Notes: generated by a model not told the origin, from the sequence alone. A DNA stretch of 23,046 bases from CAYZJB01 sp964602985 (GCA_964602985.1 CAZRTJ010000035.1:1-23046); one strand, 5' to 3'. Shown: positions 7,660 to 15,099, counted from the first letter of the stretch. Numbers and translations are program-made.

Positions 7660-8706
7660 TTAGATTTCGATTTGTTTGGTGCGGGCTAACCGTTTGACGT
7701 TGCGGAAGGCCTCCGCTAGGGATTTCGGTCGCACCAGCAGATACCGTTGCGTGTAGCAGGTTGTCCAGCATCCGTCGCATTGCTTGTATTCCTCGATCCG
7801 CTTCCGATATTCATATCCTGAGAAAATATCCTTCAGACGCTGGCGAAAAACGTTGCCGATGGGATTGCCCTTGCACAAATGGACGTCTCCATTCTCCATA
7901 ATCGTCGTTCGTGTGGAGAGATAGGGCGATTTCACAAATGGGCACCAGTTCAGATTCGGATCCTGCACGTACGGCGGAATTCCGCGAATGAACGAATCCA
8001 GGTTGAGGATGTCCGGATTTCCGTCCAGGAAATGAATGACGCGGTCCAAACGCTCTCCCGGATGCACGATCATATCGTCGTTGTAGCGCGTCGAAAAGGT
8101 CAACGTGTGATACATTCCGATGGTGGATTTCCATCCGAGGCTTTTGACGTGCGCCACCAGCTCTGGAATCTGATCCAGATTCCGGTCGCTGATCACGGTA
8201 TTGGCATACAGCAACGATTTGCGCTTGGAGTTCTTCTGGATCTTCTTTCGCAGACCGGCGATGAGTTTCATGCGATCGCCGACGACGTCGGCAAAATTCT
8301 TGACTCCCCGCAATTCGTCGCCGATATCGCCCAGTCCGTCAAAGGAGGTCTGGATGTTGATTCCGTTTTCCAAACAGACCGTGGCGATTCGCTCGATCGT
8401 TTCGGGCTTGTTGTAAAGGCCGGTCACGAGGGTCGTCGCGTATGCAAAGGTACGTCGAGCCTCCACCAGCATCTGTTCCAGGCCCTCCACGACCGTCGCT
8501 TCGCCGCCGGAAATAAATCCAACGTAGGCTCCGTACTCACGGAGATTTTCCATCACGCGGGCAAATTCGTCTACGCTCATCGTGTGCGTGTTTTTGAACG
8601 GGATCACGCACTGACGACACCGCTGCGTACACTTGTACGTGACGCGGACTTCCGTACTGGAGTTAAACGGGCGCCGGGCCGCGAGATTGTTGAGGATCTT
8701 GAACAT
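7660..8706 (-). CDS. Radical SAM enzyme with SPASM/twitch-like C-terminal cysteines
   Basis: This 348-residue protein has the radical SAM cluster motif CTQRCRQC (C26, C30, C33) that binds a 4Fe-4S cluster and S-adenosylmethionine, and SGGEA (66-70) for SAM binding. A (beta/alpha) barrel leads to the strand IQTSFDGLGD. The C-terminal part has five more cysteines in a SPASM-like order: C255 in WCPF, C278 before KGNPIGNV, then C310, C313 and C317 (CDGCWTTC), followed by a basic tail. These probably hold an auxiliary Fe-S cluster. Such enzymes modify peptides, sugars or lipids; the substrate is unknown. No small precursor peptide was seen nearby. Its start lies 6 bases after the stop of the secreted-protein gene, with no Shine-Dalgarno, suggesting coupling. 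It ends at the terminator centred near 7610. Confidence 0.88.
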   Translation of the reverse strand: MFKILNNLAARRPFNSSTEVRVTYKCTQRCRQCVIPFKNTHTMSVDEFARVMENLREYGAYVGFISGGEATVVEGLEQMLVEARRTFAYATTLVTGLYNKPETIERIATVCLENGINIQTSFDGLGDIGDELRGVKNFADVVGDRMKLIAGLRKKIQKNSKRKSLLYANTVISDRNLDQIPELVAHVKSLGWKSTIGMYHTLTFSTRYNDDMIVHPGERLDRVIHFLDGNPDILNLDSFIRGIPPYVQDPNLNWCPFVKSPYLSTRTTIMENGDVHLCKGNPIGNVFRQRLKDIFSGYEYRKRIEEYKQCDGCWTTCYTQRYLLVRPKSLAEAFRNVKRLARTKQIEI

Positions 8707-8712
8707 TCGGTG

Positions 8713-9309
8713 TTACAGGATAAACAAGACTCCGCCACTCAAATAGGAGGCTTGTTTGTCGTTGATGTTGATTCCAAACTCTCCGATGAAACGCATCTTG
8801 CGCTGGAACGGAATCTGGATACCGCCCACGAGATTGAAGATAGTGACGTCGGTGGGATCGATGATGAAGCGAGTTTCCATGCCGCCGTACAGATTGATAA
8901 GCTTGAACTGATTTCCCACGACGCCGGCGAAGTTGATACCACTGCCATCTCCGTCGCCATTCATAAACGCACCCCCGCGGATCAAGACGCCGACCGATCC
9001 GGGTCGATCGTGGATCGCCTGATAGTCAACGCCGGCGCCGAAATAGAATCCGCCGCGATTCACGCCGAGGTCGGCATCGATCTCAAAGCTCGGCATCAGT
9101 CCGTAGCGCAAGTGTCCGAGGACGCCGAATTTCTTGGGACCGTCGAAATACAGCTGTGACTCGGCGGCGATGACAAATGCCCCCTGCCGGACAACCGCCG
9201 CGGGATTGAAAATGCCGGGATTCATTTCCACAGCGGCTCCTTCGTCGCCTCCGCCTGCCCGCAGGCTCAGAGCCGGAACCATCATCCACAGTGTGATCCA
9301 AGTGCGCAT
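8713..9309 (-). CDS. Secreted, glycine-rich protein, probably a small outer-membrane beta-barrel
   Basis: This 198-residue product has a signal peptide (MRTWITLWMMVPALSLRAGG). It is followed by alternating aromatic/glycine strands: LYFDGPKKFGVLGHLRYGLM, GGFYFGAGVDYQAI, VGVLIRGGAFMNGDG, INLYGGMETRFII, MRFIGEFGININ, and a final SGGVLFIL that resembles a barrel's closing strand. About eight to ten strands can be counted, so an OmpX/OmpA-like small barrel is the simplest reading. No family is recognised. AGGAGG at 9318-9323 is 8 bases from ATG 9309, which is why I reject the TTG two codons upstream. It is the first gene of a two-gene unit with the radical SAM enzyme. Confidence 0.65.
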   Translation of the reverse strand: MRTWITLWMMVPALSLRAGGGDEGAAVEMNPGIFNPAAVVRQGAFVIAAESQLYFDGPKKFGVLGHLRYGLMPSFEIDADLGVNRGGFYFGAGVDYQAIHDRPGSVGVLIRGGAFMNGDGDGSGINFAGVVGNQFKLINLYGGMETRFIIDPTDVTIFNLVGGIQIPFQRKMRFIGEFGININDKQASYLSGGVLFIL

Positions 9310-9373
9310 GAACAATGTCCTCCTGTATTAATACACGGTTACAGCGATTTGCAGTAGGGCTCAAACGGAATGC

Positions 9374-9514
9374 AATATAGCGGAAGAACTCTTGGGAGGA
9401 AAGGGGAAATCTCGCGGCAGGCTATGGCGTGTCCTCAGGCTTCCCAAAAAGACATTCCCTTGGGCCCTGTCGTCCTTCAGCCCGATTGCATTCCAAACCG
9501 ATGTCCGCTATATT
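9374..9514. repeat. Inverted 11-mer (TCCGCTATATT) flanking the divergent gene start region
   Basis: AATATAGCGGA at 9374-9384 is the exact reverse complement of TCCGCTATATT at 9504-9514. The arms are 119 bases apart and point outward toward the two divergent genes. The right arm contains the -10 TATATT of the + promoter; the left arm places TATATT in the same role for the - strand gene. A second shared word, GGAATGCA/TGCATTCC, lies beside both arms but in swapped order. The arms are either paired promoter cores or binding sites for a shared regulator. Confidence 0.45.
9486..9514 (+). promoter_or_regulatory. Candidate promoter for the lipid kinase and dnaG, leaderless geometry
   Basis: TTGCAT (9486-9491), 17 bases, TATATT (9509-9514), one of the best promoters in the window. 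The predicted start of transcription (about 9520-9522) coincides with the first plausible ATG at 9522. Confidence 0.6.
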
Positions 9515-9521
9515 CGGCGTG

Positions 9522-10211
9522 ATGATGGAGCATACGCCCGAGACAACCCACACGGAAACCGATTTTCAGAATGAGATTCGCCGCAAAGGCATTCATTTCT
9601 TGTCTGCGGGAATTCCGATCGGCTATCATCTGACGGACTATCCCACCGCGCTGTGGGTTGTCGGCTGTCTGTTGGGTCTGGCCATCGGGGTGGAGTACAT
9701 CCGGATGAGTGTCCCGACTGCCGGTTTGTGGTTCCAGCGCTGGTTTGGTCGGATGCTGCGAGGTCATGAGTCGAAGGGAACCTCAGGCGCCACGTATTTG
9801 CTTCTGGCCGCATTCCTCTGCATTCTCATTTTTCACAAGGACATTGCCATTTTGTGCCTGTTCTTCCTGATATTCGGCGACGGCGTGGCGGCTCTCGTGG
9901 GCAAACGGGTCGGTCGTGTTCGTCTCTTTGGCAAGAGTCTGGAGGGCACGTTGGCCTTTGCGGCCACGGGCGTTTTGATCTCACTCTGGTTTTCCCACAT
10001 TCCCTTCACCATTCGACTGACAGGCGCGATCGGTGCAGCGCTCATCGAGCTGCTGCCGATGCGCACCAGCGATAATCTGCGAGTGCCCATCATCAGCGGC
10101 AGTCTCATGGAAGTGATGTACGTTCAGTCGCTCCGCTCTCTGGACACCTCTGTCGGGGACCGCACGGTGGTGGAGACGGTGCTTGGATTTGTTGAAGATC
10201 TCGCTGGATGA
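9522..10211 (+). CDS. CTP-dependent lipid kinase family protein (dolichol/phytol/diacylglycerol kinase-like)
   Basis: This 229-residue integral membrane protein has about six hydrophobic helices and the conserved signatures of the SEC59/VTE5/Dgk1 family. These are RRKGIHFLSAGIP near residue 20, GTSGATYLLLA in the middle, and IFGDGVAALVGKRVG followed by GKSLEGTLAF. Relatives phosphorylate dolichol, phytol/farnesol or diacylglycerol using CTP. The exact lipid is not predictable, but in bacteria polyprenol or phospholipid recycling is likely. I chose ATG 9522 (or 9525) because the candidate promoter's start point falls there. A GTG at 9429 and an ATG at 9501 in the same frame lie inside or before the promoter. 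No Shine-Dalgarno is visible, consistent with a leaderless message. It overlaps dnaG by 4 bases (ATGA). Confidence 0.85.
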   Translation: MMEHTPETTHTETDFQNEIRRKGIHFLSAGIPIGYHLTDYPTALWVVGCLLGLAIGVEYIRMSVPTAGLWFQRWFGRMLRGHESKGTSGATYLLLAAFLCILIFHKDIAILCLFFLIFGDGVAALVGKRVGRVRLFGKSLEGTLAFAATGVLISLWFSHIPFTIRLTGAIGAALIELLPMRTSDNLRVPIISGSLMEVMYVQSLRSLDTSVGDRTVVETVLGFVEDLAG

Positions 10212-11986
10212 AGATCCCTCAGTCAACGATCGAACAAGTCAAGAGCGCGACAGACATTGTCGATCTGATCTCGACATACGTCTCATTGAAATTGCGCGGA
10301 AAAAACTACGTAGGGCTCTGTCCATTTCACCAGGAAAAGACACCGTCCTTTTCCGTGAGTCCGGACAAGCAGATTTTCTATTGTTTTGGATGTGGCGCGG
10401 GCGGGGACGCGATCAGTTTCGTACGCCAATATGAAAAAGTCTCGTACCCCGAAGCCATCCGCTGGCTGGCGCATCGCGCGCACATCGAGATTCCCACGAC
10501 GGAATCGGACAGTGGCGAGCGCGACGACATCGAGGCGATGTACTTTGCGGCCAAAGCCGCGGCCCGTTTCTATTTTGAGCAACTGCAGAGTCCGCTGGGC
10601 AAGAGTGCGCGCGACTACCTGATCGCCCGTGGTTTTTCGGATGTGATTTGCCGGGCCTTTGGTGTGGGGTATGCGCCGGACGCCTGGGATGCCTGGCTTC
10701 AGGCGGCGCGTGGACAAAACCTGGACCTGACGATTGTCGAAAAGGCGGGACTGATTGTCCCCAAAGCGAACGGACATTATGACCGGTTCCGCCACCGGAT
10801 CATCTTCCCGATCATCAATCCCAGCGGGCGCGTGATCGCTTTCGGCGGGCGGCAACTGGTGGACGAAAAGAATTCTCCCAAGTATCTCAATTCCCCGGAA
10901 ACGCCGATTTTTCAGAAAAGCAAAACACTGTATGGCTTGTATCAGGCCCGGGAGAGTATTCGACAGACGAGTGTCGCGGTTCTGGTGGAAGGCTATGCAG
11001 ATTGTCTGTCTCTGCATCAATACGGATTTGGCAACTGCGTGGCCTCGTGCGGAACGGCGCTGACCGGGGAGCACGCGTATCTCTTGCGGCGGTACACGTC
11101 AGACGTCATCCTCCTGTACGATGGAGATGAAGCGGGACGGAGAGCGGCTATCCGGGGCGGAGCCATTCTGCTCGAGTCGGGTCTGAATGTGCGCGTCGTT
11201 ACGCTGGACAGCGATCAGGATCCCGACTCGTACCTGAGGTCGGTCGGCGCCAAAGGATTGGAGGCGCTGTTCGATCAGGCGCCGACGTTCGTCCATTTTC
11301 GCCTGGCGGCTGGAGGCAATGTTCATCAGCAGTCGGAGGCCATCCACGACCTGATGACGTCGATTGCCAGAATCTCCGATGCGATCAAACAAAATCTGTA
11401 TCTGAACGAAATTGCGCGGGCGCTGGGGATTGCGGAGTCAGCGGTCATGCAGGAGTGGAAAAAAATCTCAGAAAAATCCGCCATCCAGACTCCCGATCCC
11501 GTTCGCAGGAACATTGCCAAGAAAGACCTTCCCTCGCACATTGTACGGGCGGAACGGGATCTTCTGAAATCTCTTCTGACCGGAGGGCGCGGGCAGGCGG
11601 AATACATATTTCGTTACGTGCGGCCGGATCAATTTCAGAACGATGGAATTCGCACAGCTGTATCGGCGATCTACCGTCTTTTCCTTGAATCGGAGACGTA
11701 TCAGCCGGATGCGATCTTACCAGAGATGCCGGAAGAAGTTCAGAAGGCAATTGCCAGAATGATGATCGAGGAAAAAGACGAGCCGTATTCTGCCGAGGAC
11801 TGCATCGCCGCCATTCAAGTCGACGAGTTGGAGCGGGAGCGCGAGGACTTGCGCAAAACCATGCAGACAAGAGAATCTTGCGGCGAAGACATTCAGCCTG
11901 CTCAGAAAACCTGGAATGAACTGACGCGAAAAATCACCGAACTGAAACAAAAACGCCGACTGCTCCGCTCGGACCCGTCTGAATGA
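10208..11986 (+). CDS. dnaG: DNA primase
   Basis: This 592-residue primase synthesises RNA primers at the replication fork. It has the CHC2 zinc finger (C38, H41, C59, C62 within GLCPFHQEKTPSF and YCFGCGAGGD). The RNA-polymerase core contains RIIFPIINPSGRVIAFGGR, and the TOPRIM domain has the catalytic Glu in LVEGYADC (E261) and the acidic pair in YDGDEAGRRAA (D305/D307). A helical C terminus (about 430-592) would bind the DnaB helicase. The length is normal for the family. It starts 4 bases inside the lipid kinase gene (ATGA), so the two are translationally coupled; this is unlike the usual rpsU-dnaG-rpoD arrangement. No terminator was seen after it. Confidence 0.97.
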   Translation: MKIPQSTIEQVKSATDIVDLISTYVSLKLRGKNYVGLCPFHQEKTPSFSVSPDKQIFYCFGCGAGGDAISFVRQYEKVSYPEAIRWLAHRAHIEIPTTESDSGERDDIEAMYFAAKAAARFYFEQLQSPLGKSARDYLIARGFSDVICRAFGVGYAPDAWDAWLQAARGQNLDLTIVEKAGLIVPKANGHYDRFRHRIIFPIINPSGRVIAFGGRQLVDEKNSPKYLNSPETPIFQKSKTLYGLYQARESIRQTSVAVLVEGYADCLSLHQYGFGNCVASCGTALTGEHAYLLRRYTSDVILLYDGDEAGRRAAIRGGAILLESGLNVRVVTLDSDQDPDSYLRSVGAKGLEALFDQAPTFVHFRLAAGGNVHQQSEAIHDLMTSIARISDAIKQNLYLNEIARALGIAESAVMQEWKKISEKSAIQTPDPVRRNIAKKDLPSHIVRAERDLLKSLLTGGRGQAEYIFRYVRPDQFQNDGIRTAVSAIYRLFLESETYQPDAILPEMPEEVQKAIARMMIEEKDEPYSAEDCIAAIQVDELEREREDLRKTMQTRESCGEDIQPAQKTWNELTRKITELKQKRRLLRSDPSE

Positions 11987-12244
11987 CGGATGTGCATGTC
12001 CCCGTACCATGCGAATAATGAGGTATCGGTGAGAACCGCAGACTTGCCCGGCAGGTCTTTGCGATGAATAGGAATGCCCTGGAATAGCGTGTCATGCATG
12101 CGAATTCCGTCGGGTCATCGATTTCGCGAATACGCTGAGTACGGGCGATTCCACAGGTGGCCGTGCGTGATCGGTGCCCCGTCTAGTACCGCCAATATCA
12201 TCATCAGGAACCACACCTAGACAGATCGGATGACTCATGATTCG
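11987..12244. other. Intergenic stretch with no clear gene; possible decayed - strand ORF
   Basis: Nothing convincingly coding is seen on the + strand. On the - strand, residues such as MHDTLFQGIPIHRKDLPG (from 12099) and, before a stop and in another frame, PITHGHLWNRPYSAYSRNR (about 12174-12118) read like protein broken by a frameshift and a stop. I do not recognise a family. No terminator-like T-run follows dnaG. GTCTAG near 12181 and CTAGAC near 12217 form a weak inverted repeat. Confidence 0.3.
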
Positions 12245-12658
12245 TTACTCCCGGCTGTCCAATCCGTACATCGCGCGATTCACCGGCGTGTCATCGATCA
12301 ATCGCCATGTTTCGACCTGTTGTTCGTGTACAAGGGCCAGCCAGATCAGGTGAATCTCTTTCTCTTCGTGATCAGGGAGTCCACGGTGCGATCCGGTCGT
12401 ATGACCCAGGATGGCAACCCGGGCGTCACAGCATGCGATTCGCTCCGGATGGATCACATACCTCGGGTATGCGTCCAGGTAGGCGCGCCATGCCGCTCGA
12501 TTGGCGTCGCGTCCGATGACGGGCGGCGCATCGAATACCTCCAGCCGGTGATTGCCGGACATCAGGGCAACCAGGGACTCAAGATCTCCTCGATTGATGC
12601 AATCGACGAAATCCAGCGCGATTGAGGTGGGGAAATCTCGTTGTGTATGTGACGTCAT
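12245..12658 (-). CDS. NTF2-like (SnoaL/ketosteroid isomerase-fold) protein
   Basis: This 137-residue single-domain protein has the NTF2-like order. An N-terminal helix, ALDFVDCINRGDLESLVALMSGNHRLEVFD, is the family's 'aW..a.n.gDld.l..l...d.....' opening. Then come a GRDANRAAWRAYLDAYPRYVIHPE segment and strands with VAILGHTTGSH. It closes with HLIWLALVHEQQVETWRLIDDTP, the usual '..g.ki....y.D' ending. The role is unknown; relatives include isomerases, cyclases and binding proteins. No signal peptide is seen. It is transcribed divergently from the methyltransferase, with 129 bases between start codons. No Shine-Dalgarno precedes ATG 12658. A TTGACC lies on the - strand upstream, but a matching -10 at normal spacing is not clear. 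Confidence 0.75.
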   Translation of the reverse strand: MTSHTQRDFPTSIALDFVDCINRGDLESLVALMSGNHRLEVFDAPPVIGRDANRAAWRAYLDAYPRYVIHPERIACCDARVAILGHTTGSHRGLPDHEEKEIHLIWLALVHEQQVETWRLIDDTPVNRAMYGLDSRE

Positions 12659-12787
12659 GCGTTTGGGATTTTGTCACTTCACCGCCACTGAATGCGGTCA
12701 AGGTACGCCAACGCATCCGGGAAACAAAGAGTTTGTCTGGAAGAAAGAACTCGTGAAATCTTGTCGGAAGGGCTATCTTGTTGCACC

Positions 12788-13408
12788 ATGTCGGGAATGG
12801 TATACACCTCGGTCCTCTTCCTTTCCGCGTTCTTGTCTGGCGGGGTCGCGCAGGATGACGATTGGCAAAAGCGGGACGAATGGCAGAACGTGTCCGGGAT
12901 ACTCTATGCGATGGGCATCGACTCATCGAGTGTCGTTGCGGATATCGGATGCCAGGAAGGATATCTCACGGTGCGACTGGCGCCGCGCGTCCGACAGGTA
13001 TTTGCCGTCGATATCGATGCGACTGCGCTGAAGAAACTGCGACAACGATCGATTCCGAATGTGACGACAGTGCTGGGGGGCGTGGACAATCCCAACTTGC
13101 GCACCGATGTGATCGATGCGGTCGTGATCCTCAATGCGTACCATGAGATGGATAAGTATGAAGCCATTCTCTCGCATGTGTTTTCATCGTTGCGCCACAA
13201 AGGCCGCCTGGTGATCGCCGAACCCATTTCTCAAGACTCTCGCAAGAAAAGCCGCCGCGATCAAACGCAGGATCACAAAATCGGCATCGAATTTGTCCGT
13301 CAGGAAATTCGTTCAGCGGGATTTCGCATCGTGGGGGACCGGGACCCGTTTGTCGAGCGCAAGGCACGGGGCGATCAGATGTGGATTCTCGTTTCCGAAA
13401 AACCGTAA
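12788..13408 (+). CDS. Class I SAM-dependent methyltransferase with a signal-like N terminus
   Basis: This 206-residue protein has a hydrophobic N terminus (MSGMVYTSVLFLSAFLSGGVAQ) resembling a cleavable signal peptide, followed by DDDWQKRDEWQ and a Rossmann-type methyltransferase domain. Motif I is VVADIGCQEGY (49-59), the acidic strand-2 end is VFAVDID (71-77), motif IV is VVILNAYHEM, and a GRLVIAEPI strand follows. The opening resembles predicted exported methyltransferases of the COG4798 type ('QRDEWQKPDEVI..LGL..G..VADIGAG.GY'). Here the usual GxG of motif I reads CQE, so the first Gly is lost. I prefer ATG 12788 (or 12797); the frame is open from 12692. No Shine-Dalgarno is correctly placed. 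TATCTT at 12774-12779 could be a -10 for a near-leaderless message. It converges on the alarmone hydrolase gene with 1 base between stop codons. Confidence 0.78.
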   Translation: MSGMVYTSVLFLSAFLSGGVAQDDDWQKRDEWQNVSGILYAMGIDSSSVVADIGCQEGYLTVRLAPRVRQVFAVDIDATALKKLRQRSIPNVTTVLGGVDNPNLRTDVIDAVVILNAYHEMDKYEAILSHVFSSLRHKGRLVIAEPISQDSRKKSRRDQTQDHKIGIEFVRQEIRSAGFRIVGDRDPFVERKARGDQMWILVSEKP

Positions 13409-13409
13409 C

Positions 13410-13958
13410 TCACAGGAGTGCGTGCCGTCCTTCTCCAATCACCCGGTCAAACATTCGCTCCAAGGGCTCATTCGTTCCGCGAATGCCCGCAATCACGCGC
13501 TCGGTCCAGTCGAGGTACTCGCGTCGTCGCTCCATCGTCCAGTGGACGGGTGGAGCATTCACGACGTCGCGAACGTTGCAGATTTTGTCGCCGAGTTTGA
13601 TTAATCGCGCCGCCAGACTCTTCATGGGCGCCTGCTCGATCTGCAGTCGCTTGCGCTCGTGCTTGGGCAAACGCTTATCGTCGGTCACTTCCAGGACGAT
13701 GCGCACAATGTCTTCGCCGAAGAGTGTGGCGATTTCTGCCGGGGACGTTTCCGTGTCCTCAATGGTGTCGTGCAGAATCGCTCCGACCAGCACGGCGACC
13801 TCGCGTACCCCTCCGACTCGGAACAATACCTCAGCGACCTGAATGGGATGATTGATGTACGGGGATGCGTCGGCGTCTTTGCGCCGCTGGTTGCGGTGTT
13901 TCTCTGCCGAGAAGGCGATCGCAGTCAGCAATTGTTCGACGTGTTCCTCGCTGAACAT
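13410..13958 (-). CDS. Small alarmone hydrolase, MESH1-type HD-domain (p)ppGpp pyrophosphohydrolase
   Basis: This 182-residue stand-alone HD-domain protein is strikingly like the metazoan MESH1/bacterial SAH family. It has FSAEKHRNQRRKDADASPYI (16-35), metal ligand His37 in INHP, the HD pair His63-Asp64 in ILHDTIEDTE with Glu67/Asp68, the VTDDKRLPKHERKRLQIEQAP segment, and the last metal ligand Asp124 in KLGDK. These enzymes remove the 3'-pyrophosphate of (p)ppGpp using Mn2+; human MESH1 also acts on NADPH. There is no synthetase domain. The start lies 3 bases after the uridine kinase stop without a Shine-Dalgarno, so translation should be coupled. It is the last gene of the - strand run. No terminator is visible between it and the convergent methyltransferase gene. 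Confidence 0.92.
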   Translation of the reverse strand: MFSEEHVEQLLTAIAFSAEKHRNQRRKDADASPYINHPIQVAEVLFRVGGVREVAVLVGAILHDTIEDTETSPAEIATLFGEDIVRIVLEVTDDKRLPKHERKRLQIEQAPMKSLAARLIKLGDKICNVRDVVNAPPVHWTMERRREYLDWTERVIAGIRGTNEPLERMFDRVIGEGRHALL

Positions 13959-13961
13959 GAT

Positions 13962-14582
13962 CTAATCCGCCAGCAACGTTCGAATCTTGGTCATGAGAAG
14001 GTCCACGCCTACCTGATTTTCCACACCACGAGGCAGGATGATGTCCGCGTGACGTTTGGATGGCTCGACGAACAATTCATGCATGGGTCGCACGATATTC
14101 GTGTATTGGTCAATGACCGACGGCAAGGTGCGTGCGCGATCCTGGACGTCCCGTTGCAGGCGCCGGATGAATCGAAGGTCGGCATCGGCATCGATAAAAA
14201 CCTTGATGTCCATCGCATTGCGCAACGTCGGATCGTGCAGAATGAGAATTCCTTCCAGAAGAATCACCCTTCGCGGCTCGACCCGGTGCGTGGTGGCCGC
14301 CCGACAGTGTGTTCGGTGATCATACATCGGTACGTCCACGGGCTCTCCATTCCTCAAGCCGTGCACGTGTCGTATCATCAGGTCCGTGTCAAACGCATCC
14401 GGATGGTCAAAATTGAAATTCATCCGATCCGCCGACTCGACGTGTGAGAGATCCCGGTAGTACATGTCTTGCTGAATCATGGCCACGCGCTGGGATCCGC
14501 CCAGATCGTGATGGATTTTCCTGGCGACACTCGTCTTTCCCGAAGCCGTGCCACCCGCAATTCCCACAACAATATTCTTCAT
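13962..14582 (-). CDS. udk: Uridine kinase
   Basis: This 206-residue P-loop kinase phosphorylates uridine/cytidine to UMP/CMP in pyrimidine salvage. Walker A is GGTASGKT (10-17). It is followed by IQQDMYYRD (the substrate-binding 'DsYY' element), FNFDHPDAFD, PMYDHRTHCR (the 'PxYdxxxHxR' nucleoside-binding motif), and ILLEGILIL with the lid segment FIDADADLRFIRRLQRDVQDRART. Length and motifs are normal for Udk. ATG 14582 overlaps the TGA of the short upstream reading frame (ATGA), and the gene is followed after 3 bases by the alarmone hydrolase. Confidence 0.96.
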   Translation of the reverse strand: MKNIVVGIAGGTASGKTSVARKIHHDLGGSQRVAMIQQDMYYRDLSHVESADRMNFNFDHPDAFDTDLMIRHVHGLRNGEPVDVPMYDHRTHCRAATTHRVEPRRVILLEGILILHDPTLRNAMDIKVFIDADADLRFIRRLQRDVQDRARTLPSVIDQYTNIVRPMHELFVEPSKRHADIILPRGVENQVGVDLLMTKIRTLLAD

Positions 14583-14716
14583 GAAACACTCACGGACAGG
14601 ATAAGTCTGGACAAAACGAGAATCGCCAGATGCGTGAGACAGAATATCCGGATCGGGCCCAAGGGTGCGGCACTGGATACGCCCACCACGAGCCCCTGTA
14701 GAAATGTGCTCACCAT
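14579..14716 (-). pseudogene. 45-codon ORF resembling the first helix of a LysE/RhtB-type exporter
   Basis: The ORF begins at ATG 14716, overlapping the stop of the DUF486 gene (ATGGTGA), and ends in a TGA that overlaps the udk ATG. Its first residues, MVSTFLQGLVVGVSSAAPLGPIRI, fit the start of LysE-family exporters ('FLxGLxxGxxxAxPxGPI'). The next 20 residues stay hydrophobic but do not look like the family, and the protein then ends about 150 residues early. Most likely it is the remnant of a deleted exporter gene preserved as a coupling bridge. A real short membrane peptide of one or two helices is the alternative. I list it as a pseudogene with that caveat. Confidence 0.5.
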
Positions 14717-15039
14717 TTCTTGAAAACGAAAAACACTGCGAGAATCATAAAGGAGAAGCCGACCAGATAGTTCCACTTCAATTCTTCTTTGAGGTACGTC
14801 ACGCTGAACACACAGAAGACAACCAGTGTGATCACTTCCTGAATCGTTTTCAATTGAGCCGCCGAGAATCGAGCATAGCCGATTCGATTCGCCGGCACCT
14901 GCAGGCAGTATTCGAAGAATGCAATTCCCCAGCTTGCCAGAATCGCAATCCATATGGGGGAACTTGTATTCTTCAGGTGCCCATACCAGGCAAAGGTCAT
15001 GAAGATGTTGGAAGCGGTGAGAAGGAGAACGGTGTCCAT
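14710..15039 (-). CDS. DUF486/DMT-family small membrane protein
   Basis: This 109-residue protein has four predicted membrane helices: LLLTASNIFMTFAWYGHL, WIAILASWGIAFFEYCLQVP, LKTIQEVITLVVFCVFSVTYL and YLVGFSFMILAVFFVFKKW. The segments FAWYGHLK, SWGIAFFEYCLQVPANRIG and QLKTIQEVITL are hallmarks of the DUF486 family (EmrE/drug-metabolite-transporter-like). The function is unknown; a small dimeric transporter is possible. ATG 15039 is preferred over the in-frame TTG 15045; only a weak AGCAGG lies upstream. It lies 60 bases downstream of the lipoprotein gene and overlaps the LysE-like stub. Confidence 0.88.
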   Translation of the reverse strand: MDTVLLLTASNIFMTFAWYGHLKNTSSPIWIAILASWGIAFFEYCLQVPANRIGYARFSAAQLKTIQEVITLVVFCVFSVTYLKEELKWNYLVGFSFMILAVFFVFKKW

Positions 15040-15099
15040 AATCAAGGGCCTGCTGTTGTGTGAATGAATGAGGATGGTTGCTTGATCACGACCGACTGC

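Noticed and set aside
7879..9159. Long open + strand frame (426 codons) opposite the radical SAM and secreted-protein genes
   Set aside because: The product is low in family-like motifs and runs antisense across two well-supported genes and their junction. It is a codon-bias shadow.
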